A stretch of 27,346 bases of DNA, taken from Acidobacteriota bacterium. Lineage in GTDB: Bacteria; Acidobacteriota; Terriglobia; Terriglobales; Acidobacteriaceae. Under the pieces are notes generated by a model that worked only from the letters and a program-made list of their open reading frames with translations, made no database searches and was not told the origin of the DNA. The stretch covers positions 1 through 27,346 of the forward strand of contig JAKCDN010000002.1 of the NCBI GenBank assembly GCA_021841795.1, in the 5' to 3' direction. The position numbers and the translations under genes are program-made. Shown here piece by piece: positions 7,353 through 14,309 of the stretch; positions within the stretch are counted from its first letter, which is position 1; each line of letters opens with the position of its first letter.

Positions 7353-9614
7353 CTAGTCGGCTGAAAACTCCAGCCGCGCGCCCCTGGTCAGCGCCGCATG
7401 CCGCACAAAGGGCTCGCTCACCTCAACCCCGTTAAGCTTTACGCGGTTCAGGAACGCTCCCGGCCTGCCGCTGCGCGCCTCAATGCGAATGGTCGTCCCG
7501 TCGGGGCGTCGGATCTCCGCCTGCTCAAAGAGCGGCGCTCCCAGCACCCACTCCGGCTTTCCCGGGCACATCGAGTAGATCCCCAGCGAGCTGAGGATGT
7601 ACCACGCGCTCATCGATCCCGTGTCTTCGTCCCCGGGAAAGTTGTCGGGCGTGTAGAGCTCGTTCAGTACGCGGTGGGCCCAGTACTGCGTGCGGTCACG
7701 CCGCCCCGCCATCGTGAACTGATAAAGAAATTGATGCACCGGCTGGTTCGAATGGGCGTACTGTCCAAAATCCACCGCCGCCATCTCCGACATCTCGTGA
7801 ATCTCGGTCCCATACGTGCCAACATGAAAGACCGGCGCCTGGGCCAGCATCTCTTCCAGCGCGGCAACAAAGGCCTCCTTGCCGCCCATCGCTCCCATCA
7901 GCCCCTCTGCATCCCACGGCACTGCGAAGCGGTACTGCCAGGCGCCGCCTTCCACGTACGCGCCGCCCCAGGTATGCGGATCGAAGGGCGACTGCCACGA
8001 TCCATCGGCCAGCTTGCCGCGCAGAAAGCGCGTCGCAGGATCGTAGATCTTGCGCCAGTTGTCCGCTCGCTGCTCGAACGCCGCCGCTTCCTCGGCCTTG
8101 CCGGCGGCGCGCGCCACCTGCGCGATGCAAAAGTCTCCGTACGCCGAGTCCAGCGTCTCCGCTACCGCGCCCGCCACCGCGTCCAGAGGAATGTAGCCCA
8201 GCTTCAGATACTCCGCCACCGCCGGGCGTCCGTAACCCAGGCCCGGCGCCACCGCCTGCGTGGCATGTTTCTTAAGACCCTCGAACGCTGCCTCCACGTC
8301 GAATCCCGTAATGCCTTTGGCCACCGCGTCGCCGAAGACAAAATCGATCGGACTGCCCGTCATGCAGTTCCGGTAGCCGGGGCAGGGAAACTGCGGAAAC
8401 CAGCCGCCCTCTTTGTACGCGTTGACCCAGGCCTCCAGGATCTCCGTCAGCCGGTCGGGATAGATCAGCGCCATCATCGGGTACCACGCCCGGTAGTCGT
8501 CCCAGTAGCCGTGATCGGCATACATCGGCCCCGGTTCCACCTTGCTGCTGTACGGGCTCATGTGCACCGTCCTGCCGTCGGCGTCCCGTTCGTGCCAGAT
8601 GCGCGGGAAGAGCAGCGTGCGGTACAGGCAGGAATAGAAGATTCTCTGCTGCGTCCGGGAAGCGCCCTGGATGCGTACTCTTCCCAGCGCCGTCTCCCAC
8701 GTGGCAGCCGCCTCGTCCCTCACCTGCTCGAAGCTTTTGTCCAGGGCTTCCTGCGCAAGATTGCGCCCTGCCTGATCGAAGGAGATAAACGATGTTCCGA
8801 CGCGCAGTGTGATCGGCTTGCCCGCCTGCGCCGCAAAGCGGATCACCGCTACGCGCCGCCCGTTGCCGTTCTTCACCTCAAAGCCCGTGATCTCCGTGTC
8901 GCAGCGCACCGCATAGCGGGCGGAGAAGCCTTGGGGCACGCCGCCGTGGTTATACGTCGTGGCAACATTGACCTGTCCCGTTGCCTGGTCCCGCGACGCT
9001 TCCGCATCGCTGCCCGGCAGATCGATGAAGACGCCGGCAGGTCCGGACTCCTCAAACGTGAACCGCATCGCCGCGCAGCGCTCCGTCGGCGCTAGTTCAA
9101 GGGTGCAGCGGTAGCGCATCAGCCGCACCGTCAGCGCATGGGGCGCAATCTGCAGCTCCCCGCTGCGGTAGCTTGAGGCGCGCGCCGCCGCTTCCGGCGA
9201 GGGATCGCCGCTGAACGGCAGAAAAGTCGCAAATCCGTAGTCCGACAGCCACGGACTGAGCTGATGCGTGCAGCGAATTCCCTCCAGACGCTCATCGTGC
9301 GGCTGAAAGAACCATGCGTTGCGGTCGCTCGATTGCAAAGTCCAGTGCGCCATCGCAAATGGAACGGCGACGATGGGCAAAGTGTTGCCCCGGGAGAAAA
9401 GCGCCGTGGAGTCGGTCCCTTGCAGCGGGTTCACCAGCCCGGCCAGCGGCACATCTCCGCTGTGCCCGCCGGCATCCGGCCCGCCTGCCGCGGCGCCGTC
9501 AATGCGCCCGCCGGCGGACTCCGCAACCGCCATGCTTCCGTCCCGCGTCGTCGCCAGCGCCGCGGCGCCGCCCGCCATCTTCAGAAAACTCCGTCTGCTC
9601 GATCCCTTGCTCAT
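7353..9614 (-). CDS. Tat-exported GH92 family alpha-mannosidase
   Basis: The 753-residue protein belongs to glycoside hydrolase family 92, calcium-dependent exo-acting enzymes that release mannose from alpha-mannosides. The N-terminus carries a twin-arginine signal (SRRSFLKMAGGAAALA). Family landmarks in order are NPLQGTDS, YWDDYRAWYPMMALIYPD, MTGSPIDFVFGDAVAKGI, AETLDSAYGDFCIAQVA, YVEGGAWQYRFAVPWD (with Glu555 in the position expected for the general acid), SNQPVHQFLYQF and GDEDTGSMSAWYILSSLGIY (Asp662 and Asp664, the expected base pair). Many members have NEP where this one has NQP (623-625), which may change linkage preference. ATG 9614 is preferred over ATG 9620 because AAGGA lies 8 bases before the former and only 2 before the latter. 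Exact substrate is unknown. Confidence 0.92.
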   Translation of the reverse strand: MSKGSSRRSFLKMAGGAAALATTRDGSMAVAESAGGRIDGAAAGGPDAGGHSGDVPLAGLVNPLQGTDSTALFSRGNTLPIVAVPFAMAHWTLQSSDRNAWFFQPHDERLEGIRCTHQLSPWLSDYGFATFLPFSGDPSPEAAARASSYRSGELQIAPHALTVRLMRYRCTLELAPTERCAAMRFTFEESGPAGVFIDLPGSDAEASRDQATGQVNVATTYNHGGVPQGFSARYAVRCDTEITGFEVKNGNGRRVAVIRFAAQAGKPITLRVGTSFISFDQAGRNLAQEALDKSFEQVRDEAAATWETALGRVRIQGASRTQQRIFYSCLYRTLLFPRIWHERDADGRTVHMSPYSSKVEPGPMYADHGYWDDYRAWYPMMALIYPDRLTEILEAWVNAYKEGGWFPQFPCPGYRNCMTGSPIDFVFGDAVAKGITGFDVEAAFEGLKKHATQAVAPGLGYGRPAVAEYLKLGYIPLDAVAGAVAETLDSAYGDFCIAQVARAAGKAEEAAAFEQRADNWRKIYDPATRFLRGKLADGSWQSPFDPHTWGGAYVEGGAWQYRFAVPWDAEGLMGAMGGKEAFVAALEEMLAQAPVFHVGTYGTEIHEMSEMAAVDFGQYAHSNQPVHQFLYQFTMAGRRDRTQYWAHRVLNELYTPDNFPGDEDTGSMSAWYILSSLGIYSMCPGKPEWVLGAPLFEQAEIRRPDGTTIRIEARSGRPGAFLNRVKLNGVEVSEPFVRHAALTRGARLEFSAD

Positions 9615-9815
9615 TGGCATTGTCCTTCATCCCTTTCCGTTGCTGCGCAGGCGCGCACGCCATGCTTTCCCGGCGTCAGTCCCTGAAAATGGTATCGAGT
9701 GCCTCCGCCATACAGCAACCGCGTGCGCTGCATGACGCCCGCGCCATCGGCTCCACCCATGCCGTCTCCGCATCGCTGTCCCGGGCCCTTGGCTTCTCCT
9801 GGCCGTCTCTGCCAT

Positions 9816-9839
9816 GCGCTATCCTGTGCTGGGTAGCGC
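9816..9839 (+). other. Stem-loop upstream of mlaE
   Basis: GCGCTATCC (9816-9824) pairs with GGGTAGCGC (9831-9839): nine base pairs including one T/G wobble, around a six-base loop. It lies 32 bases before the mlaE start and 17 bases before its ribosome site (GGAAGG 9856-9861). It sits in the divergent gap between the mannosidase and the transporter, so it could be an RNA hairpin in the mlaE leader or a protein-binding site. No convincing promoter was found in this gap. Confidence 0.4.
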
Positions 9840-9871
9840 CATCACTCTCTCGCTCGGAAGGCTGGTAACTT

Positions 9872-10648
9872 ATGGCAGTCCAGACCATCGAACGTACCGC
9901 GAAGAATATCGTCCTCACCGTGCAGGACTATTCCTTGTTTGCGTGGCGCGCCCTGGTGAATCTCTTCCGGCCCCCCGTCTACTGGACGGATCTGCTCATT
10001 CAATCCGACATCATCGGCGTGGGCTCGCTCCCCATCGTCGTCCTCTCGGGATTCTTCACCGGCGGCGTCCTCTCTCTCCAGTCCGCCGCGACGCTGTCGG
10101 CCTTCGGCGCCACGGCCGTCACCGGCCAGTTTGTCAGCCTCACCATGATTCGCGAACTCGGCGCCGTGCTGACCGGCATCATGGTCTCCGGCCGTAATGC
10201 CTCGTCGATGGCCAGCGAGCTCGGCTCGATGGTAGTCACCGAGCAGGTCGATGCCATGCGCGCTCTCGGCGTCGATCCCATGCGCAAACTCGTCACTCCG
10301 CGCGTCTATGCCACCATCGCCATGCTCCTCCTGCTCACCATCGTGGCTGACGCCTTCGGCATCATGGGCGGCGCCGCGGTCACGGTCTTCCTCAACCACC
10401 AGAACGGAACTCAGTACTTCCACATGGCTTACGAGCACCTCCGCTTCCCCGACATCATGCAGGGCCTCGTGAGGCCGCTCTTCTTCGGTTACATCATCGC
10501 CTCCATCGGTTGCTTCTATGGCATGAGAACCACCGGCGGCACTGAAGGCGTGGGCCGCTCCACCATTCGCGCCGTCGTGAACGCCTCGGTTTTGATCATC
10601 TTTGTGGACTTTCTCATCACGCACATCCTTCTTTCGGTGCTCCCGTGA
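9872..10648 (+). CDS. mlaE: MlaE-family ABC transporter permease
   Basis: The 258-residue inner-membrane protein is the permease of an MCE-type lipid transporter, which in Gram-negative bacteria moves phospholipids between inner and outer membranes. Several membrane helices are visible (about 50-80, 90-110, 145-175, 200-218, 233-255). The family landmark is the cytosolic coupling segment EQVDAMRALGVDP (124-136), preceded by MIRELGAVLTGIMVSGRNAS. GGAAGG (9856-9861) is a good ribosome site for ATG 9872. Its stop overlaps the start of the ATPase gene by four bases, so the two are translationally coupled. The periplasmic MCE subunit (MlaD) is not next to them. Confidence 0.93.
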   Translation: MAVQTIERTAKNIVLTVQDYSLFAWRALVNLFRPPVYWTDLLIQSDIIGVGSLPIVVLSGFFTGGVLSLQSAATLSAFGATAVTGQFVSLTMIRELGAVLTGIMVSGRNASSMASELGSMVVTEQVDAMRALGVDPMRKLVTPRVYATIAMLLLLTIVADAFGIMGGAAVTVFLNHQNGTQYFHMAYEHLRFPDIMQGLVRPLFFGYIIASIGCFYGMRTTGGTEGVGRSTIRAVVNASVLIIFVDFLITHILLSVLP

Positions 10649-11487
10649 CAGGCGCTTCGCTCACTCCGGCGTCTCCGTCGCCGGATCTCAACTCCCGGCC
10701 CGGCCCGGTGGTCGCATTGCGTCAGGTTGCCGTCGCCTTTGACGGCCCTTCGGTCTTCGAGAACGTCTCCTTTGCCGTGGCTCCGGGCGAGACCCGCGTC
10801 CTGCTTGGGCCTGCCGGTGTCGGCAAGAGCGTTCTGCTCAAGCTCATTCTCGGCCTGATTCGGCCCATCGAGGGCAGCGTCGAGCTCTTCGGCCAAGACA
10901 TCTCGCATATGCCCGAGGAAGAACTCTTTCCCCTGCGCGCGCGGGCCGGCATGGTCTTTCAGGAAGGCGCGCTCTTTGACTCGCTCTCGGTCCGCGACAA
11001 CGTCGCCTACCAGTTGATTCAGGAGCTCGCCCCCGATGCGGAGATTGACGACCGGGTCCGCGAGGCTCTGCGCTTCGTGGGCCTCGAAGAAGCCTTTGCG
11101 CTCTTCCCCGCGAGCCTCTCCGGCGGAATGCGGCGTCGTGTCGCCATCGCCCGCGCCCTCATTCACCAGCCCGAGCTCATCCTCTACGACTCTCCCACCG
11201 GCGGCCTCGACCCCGTTACCTCCGACACCATCATTGAGCTCATCGTTAAGCAGCGTGACGTGCGCGCAACCCCCGCCCTGCTGGTCACGCATCGCCTCCA
11301 GGACGCCTTTACCCTCTGCACCCACCGCTTCGACAGCGAGCAGAATCGCATGGTCCCGCTGCCTGAAGGGCAGACCAACCGCAGCACCACCTTTCTCATG
11401 CTCGACGAAGGACGCCTCATCTTCGACGGCTCTCTCCACGATCTGCTCCACTCCGACAATCCGTTCGTGCGCGAGTTTCTTGAATAG
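10645..11487 (+). CDS. mlaF: MlaF-family ABC transporter ATPase
   Basis: The 280-residue cytosolic ATPase partners with MlaE. Motifs are Walker A GPAGVGKS (55-62), Q-loop MVFQEGALFD (Gln106), signature LSGGMRRRVAIARAL (from 158), Walker B LILYDSPTGGLDP (Asp182) and the switch histidine in LLVTHRL (His216). The residue after the Walker B aspartate is Ser183, where almost all ABC ATPases have the catalytic glutamate. There is also an insertion of roughly 20 residues at about 229-247, between the H-loop and the final strand. The start is GTG 10645, overlapping the mlaE stop as GTGA. The role in lipid transport is inferred from the family and the pairing. Confidence 0.92.
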   Translation: MTGASLTPASPSPDLNSRPGPVVALRQVAVAFDGPSVFENVSFAVAPGETRVLLGPAGVGKSVLLKLILGLIRPIEGSVELFGQDISHMPEEELFPLRARAGMVFQEGALFDSLSVRDNVAYQLIQELAPDAEIDDRVREALRFVGLEEAFALFPASLSGGMRRRVAIARALIHQPELILYDSPTGGLDPVTSDTIIELIVKQRDVRATPALLVTHRLQDAFTLCTHRFDSEQNRMVPLPEGQTNRSTTFLMLDEGRLIFDGSLHDLLHSDNPFVREFLE

Positions 11488-11792
11488 AACCGCGGTGCGT
11501 CATCCCCGCTGTCATCGCGCACTTCGGGCGCCGCGCTGCGCGTGGCGTCGCGCAATCGGCAGGCGCTGCATCTCTGCGAATTGATCGCATTCTCCAATCG
11601 CAGGTGCGCGCTGCAGGCGCGTGGAGAGCGCATCGATACTGAGCGCTTCAACCTTCGCTTTCGCGCTGCTGATGCAGTGCGCGCATCGACACTGCGAACG
11701 CTGTTGCGGATTCCTCCGCCCGACCTCTTCGCTCGCGCTGCTTTCTCCGAGTGCCATGTTGATCTTTTTTTTACCCTCACGTCGTTTTTTTC
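11488..11792. other. Intergenic stretch without a convincing gene
   Basis: About 305 bases separate mlaF from the promoter of the small basic-peptide gene. Both strands contain open frames of 84-95 codons, including a minus-strand frame 11512-11799 whose N-terminus is Lys/Arg-rich because it reads the T-tracts of the following promoter region backwards. None has a good ribosome site or a recognisable family. The right end turns abruptly T-rich (from about 11760). No clear terminator for mlaF is visible. Confidence 0.4.
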
Positions 11793-11821
11793 TTGACATC
11801 GATGATTCGTGAATCTATACA
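11793..11821 (+). promoter_or_regulatory. Sigma70-type promoter for the small basic peptide gene
   Basis: A perfect -35 box TTGACA (11793-11798) is followed, after exactly 17 bases, by TATACA (11816-11821), four of six matches to the -10 consensus. The region just upstream is T-rich. Transcription would start near 11828, giving a leader of about 58 bases before ATG 11886. It is the closest match to the consensus I saw in the window. Confidence 0.75.
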
Positions 11822-11829
11822 TTCTTCAA

Positions 11830-11868
11830 CTGCAGTTTCTAAATTGCAGGATCGATGCAACCCATCGA
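11830..11868 (+). promoter_or_regulatory. Two hairpins in the 5' leader of the small basic peptide gene
   Basis: The first hairpin (11830-11849) pairs CTGCAGTT with AATTGCAG around a four-base loop, with one G/T wobble. It begins almost at the predicted transcription start, a position where stem-loops are known to protect mRNA from 5'-end decay. The second (11852-11868) pairs TCGATG with CATCGA around CAACC and ends four bases before the ribosome site GGGAG (11872-11876). An effect on stability or translation is inference. Confidence 0.55.
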
Positions 11869-11885
11869 AAAGGGAGAATAGGCAA

Positions 11886-11972
11886 ATGGCAACCAAGAAA
11901 GTAGCCAAGAAGGCACCCGCGAAGAAGGCCGCCGTCAAGAAGGCCGTCAAGAAGACCGCGAAGAAAAAGTAG
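11886..11972 (+). CDS. 28-residue lysine/alanine-rich histone-tail-like peptide
   Basis: The short frame begins at ATG 11886, with GGGAG (11872-11876) nine bases ahead, and ends at TAG 11970-11972. It encodes 28 residues: 13 Lys, 8 Ala, 3 Val, 2 Thr, 1 Pro and the starting Met, with no acidic or aromatic residue. The sequence is built of KKxxKKA-type steps (MATKKVAKKAPAKKAAVKK and on), like the C-terminal tails of histone H1 and of bacterial H1-like or HU-tail proteins, which bind DNA or RNA non-specifically. There is no globular domain. It has its own strong promoter and a terminator 29 bases downstream, so it is a free-standing transcription unit. Nucleic-acid binding is inferred from composition. 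It could alternatively be a very basic ribosome-associated peptide. Confidence 0.8.
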   Translation: MATKKVAKKAPAKKAAVKKAVKKTAKKK

Positions 11973-12000
11973 CGGAACGAACAACCCAAAGGCAACACCC

Positions 12001-12035
12001 AGGGGGAACGCTTCAAAGCGTTCCCCTTAGTGTTT
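12001..12035 (+). terminator. Intrinsic terminator of the small basic peptide gene
   Basis: GGGGAACGCT (from 12003) pairs perfectly with AGCGTTCCCC around the loop TCAA, and the stem extends outward to 12001 and 12028 with one wobble. The hairpin is followed by TTAGTGTTT, a moderate T-rich run. It lies 29 bases after the stop codon and closes the unit that starts at 11793. Confidence 0.75.
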
Positions 12036-12418
12036 ATGCGGCTGAAACCGTCGCCGCATTCCCCCGGAACCCAGCGCGCATTCAAGCCGGCCTCACCCGC
12101 ATCGCGTGCTGTTCCGCCTCCACCGTCCCGCAAATGCATGGCGTCTCTCGCGCGCATTCCGCCGCAAGGCGTCGCTCGCTTTCGAGCTGTGTCGGGCTGG
12201 GCGATCCGGCAATCGGTCCCTGCTCCTTGGGGCGGACGCCGGTCTGCCGCGCGCAAGTCAACGCCCGTCCTCCGTTCCTCTGCGCCGGCAAGCGGCAACC
12301 GCGCCTCCCGCTACACCGCAGGAGCTGCCGATCTCGCCGTCGCCTGAAACTCCTGAAAGATCCCGCAAAGAATAAAAACGCCGTAAACTTGTAGGTAAGG
12401 ATCCCTTGCGAGACCACG
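12036..12418. other. Intergenic stretch upstream of rsmE, no gene seen
   Basis: The stretch is GC-rich and carries overlapping open frames on both strands, up to 148 codons on the minus strand, typical of non-coding GC-rich DNA. None has a recognisable family or a ribosome site. The last 60 bases before rsmE become A/T-richer (about 12365-12400), which may include the rsmE promoter, but I could not find well-spaced -35 and -10 boxes. No tRNA or known structured RNA was recognised. Confidence 0.4.
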
Positions 12419-13162
12419 ATGACCCGCCGCCGCTGGATTGCCGAACACTGGGATGAAGCCACCGCGACCATCGTGGGCGCGCAAGCCGAACATCTGGCGC
12501 GCGTGCTGCGGGCGCAGCCCGGCATGGAGGCCGATGTCGTCGCAGGCGGTCATGTCTTTCACTCCCATGTCGCTGCCGTGAACCTTGCTGGCGCGCAAAG
12601 CGAGGTGCGCTTCAATCTCACTGCAGAGATTCAGGCCGATCCCGCGCTTCCTGTCACCCTCGTGCTCGCCATCTACAAGTTCGATCACATGGAATGGGCG
12701 ATCGAGAAGGCTACCGAGCTCGGCGTGGCCGCGGTTGCGCCCGTGATCGCGCGGCGCACTGAGAAGCACCTGGCGCAGGCTGCCGAGAAGCGCGCCCCGC
12801 GCTGGCGGCGCATCGCGCATGAAGCCGCGCAGCAGGCCCGGCGCTCCGACATTCCGATCATTAGCGATCCCGTCCCCCTGCCGCAGCGCGTCAAAGCCGC
12901 ATCGGCCGGCGCGCGCATCGTGCTCGCCGAGCAGGAACGCACCACCACGCTGCGTCATGCTCTCGATGAGGCAATCGCTTCAGCCGGAGACGAGATGCCG
13001 CGGCTTGAGATCGCCATTGGGCCTGAAGGCGGATGGGCGCCCGCCGAGGAAGCGCTCTTCGACGCCTGCGGCTGGCGCGCGGCATCGCTCGGGCCGCGCA
13101 TCGTGCGCGCTGAGACGGCAGCGATCGCCGCCCTCGCCGTCATCGCATCGGGTCTCGAATAG
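12419..13162 (+). CDS. rsmE: 16S rRNA (uracil(1498)-N(3))-methyltransferase RsmE
   Basis: The 247-residue SPOUT-class methyltransferase modifies N3 of U1498 in 16S rRNA. The N-terminal PUA-like RNA-binding domain (about 1-75) includes HLARVLRAQPG. The C-terminal domain carries the trefoil-knot SAM site: IGPEGGW (200-206) and LGPRIVRAETA (224-234). The segment YKFDHMEWAIEKATELGV is also typical. ATG 12419 fits the usual start. No strong ribosome site is visible. It stands alone, facing the aquaglyceroporin gene, with about 200 bases of non-coding DNA between their ends. Confidence 0.95.
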   Translation: MTRRRWIAEHWDEATATIVGAQAEHLARVLRAQPGMEADVVAGGHVFHSHVAAVNLAGAQSEVRFNLTAEIQADPALPVTLVLAIYKFDHMEWAIEKATELGVAAVAPVIARRTEKHLAQAAEKRAPRWRRIAHEAAQQARRSDIPIISDPVPLPQRVKAASAGARIVLAEQERTTTLRHALDEAIASAGDEMPRLEIAIGPEGGWAPAEEALFDACGWRAASLGPRIVRAETAAIAALAVIASGLE

Positions 13163-13364
13163 TTCCTCTGCGCGCAATGCGGCCGCGTCGCTCCAGCCCG
13201 GCAAAATCGCGCAATCGCGCAATGCGCTGTGGAAAAATCGACTGAAACTCTCTTCGTCCTATACGGAGGCTGCGCGTTACGGCCGCTGCCAACAGGCGCC
13301 TGCCCATCCGATCTTCAACTGCAGCCGCAAAGAGTGGATGGACCCGCCACCACTTCGCGCCTTC

Positions 13365-14093
13365 CTACAGATGCGCGCACCTGACCAGCAGGCCGGCCAG
13401 CAGCGCGCCGCTGAGCGGGCCGAGTATCGGAATCGGCGCATAGCTCCAGTTGGAGCCGCCTTTGCCGGGAATCGGAAGCACCGTATGAACGATGCGCGGT
13501 CCCAGATCGCGTGCCGGGTTGATCGCATAGCCCGTAGTCCCGCCCAGTGACAGACCGATGCCCCACACCAGGCTCCCCACCAGCCACGGGCCCACGCCGG
13601 CGGCCGGCCCGCTCATGGCCACACCGCGGGAGAAGATGGCGTTGGCGACGATCACGAGCATCATGGTTCCGATCACTTCGCTGACAAAGTTCAATAACGG
13701 GCTGCGCACGGCTGGGCTGGTGCAAAAGATTCCCAGCTTCGCCGCCGGAGCGTCCGTCAACTTCCAGTGCGGCCCGTAGTGCAGGGTCATCAGCGCGGAA
13801 CCGCTCATCGCCCCCAGCAACTGCGCCGACCAGTACACGGGAATCTGCGCGTAGTTTCCGCTGACCACCGCTGCCGCCAATGTAATGGCCGGATTCAGGT
13901 GCGCTCCCGGGCTCCCGAAGGCCTGCGCCACCAGCACCCCGCACAACACGGCCAGCGCCCAGCCCGTGGTGATCACCATCCAGCCGGAGTCCACCGCAAA
14001 CGTTTTGCGCAGCGTCACACCGGCGCCCACACCGCCGCCCAGCAGCATAAGCACCAGCGTGCCCATGAATTCTCCCCACCAGATCGAATGCAT
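13365..14093 (-). CDS. Aquaglyceroporin (MIP family, GlpF-like)
   Basis: The 242-residue channel has six membrane helices and the two half-helix NPA motifs of the family: GAHLNPAIT (Asn67) and GYAINPARDLGPR (Asn192). The Asp right after NPAR (Asp196) is the marker of glycerol-conducting members, where pure water channels usually have another residue, so glycerol or a similar small polyol is the likely solute. ATG 14093 is supported by the ribosome site GGAAGG four bases upstream and begins directly at the first helix. An in-frame start at 14183 would add 30 polar residues. It diverges from the PfkB kinase gene across a 216-base gap. A shared role in polyol or sugar use is possible but unproven. 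Confidence 0.92.
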   Translation of the reverse strand: MHSIWWGEFMGTLVLMLLGGGVGAGVTLRKTFAVDSGWMVITTGWALAVLCGVLVAQAFGSPGAHLNPAITLAAAVVSGNYAQIPVYWSAQLLGAMSGSALMTLHYGPHWKLTDAPAAKLGIFCTSPAVRSPLLNFVSEVIGTMMLVIVANAIFSRGVAMSGPAAGVGPWLVGSLVWGIGLSLGGTTGYAINPARDLGPRIVHTVLPIPGKGGSNWSYAPIPILGPLSGALLAGLLVRCAHL

Positions 14094-14309
14094 CGAGCCT
14101 TCCTTGCCGGGACCGGCGTCGCTCCCGAACCCGGGTTTCGAAAGCAAGCGCCTGCCGCGGTTTAAATTGTGGATCGCAAGCATTCTCTACTGTCGGAGCT
14201 GCGTTCGCCAAATGGAACATGAGCACCGGCCGGCGCGTCCGCATGGATGCGGAGGCGCAGCGGAATCTAGAATGACCGCAGGCGCAGCCGTGGCTGCGGT
14301 GGATCGTTC

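Noticed and set aside
11512..11799. Minus-strand 95-codon frame with a Lys/Arg-rich start
   Set aside because: No ribosome site at a usable distance and no recognisable family. The basic start comes from T-tracts of the opposite-strand promoter region.
11777..12298. Minus-strand 173-codon frame with an apparent membrane segment (FFFAVFLTAFLTAAFFAG)
   Set aside because: It is the reverse reading of the lysine/alanine codons of the basic peptide gene, where AAG and GCC become Phe/Leu/Ala codons; it also runs through the terminator and promoter of that gene.
13200..13245. Short direct repeats of ATCGCGCA after rsmE
   Set aside because: Only two to three partial units of eight bases in GC-rich DNA; no larger array or structure.
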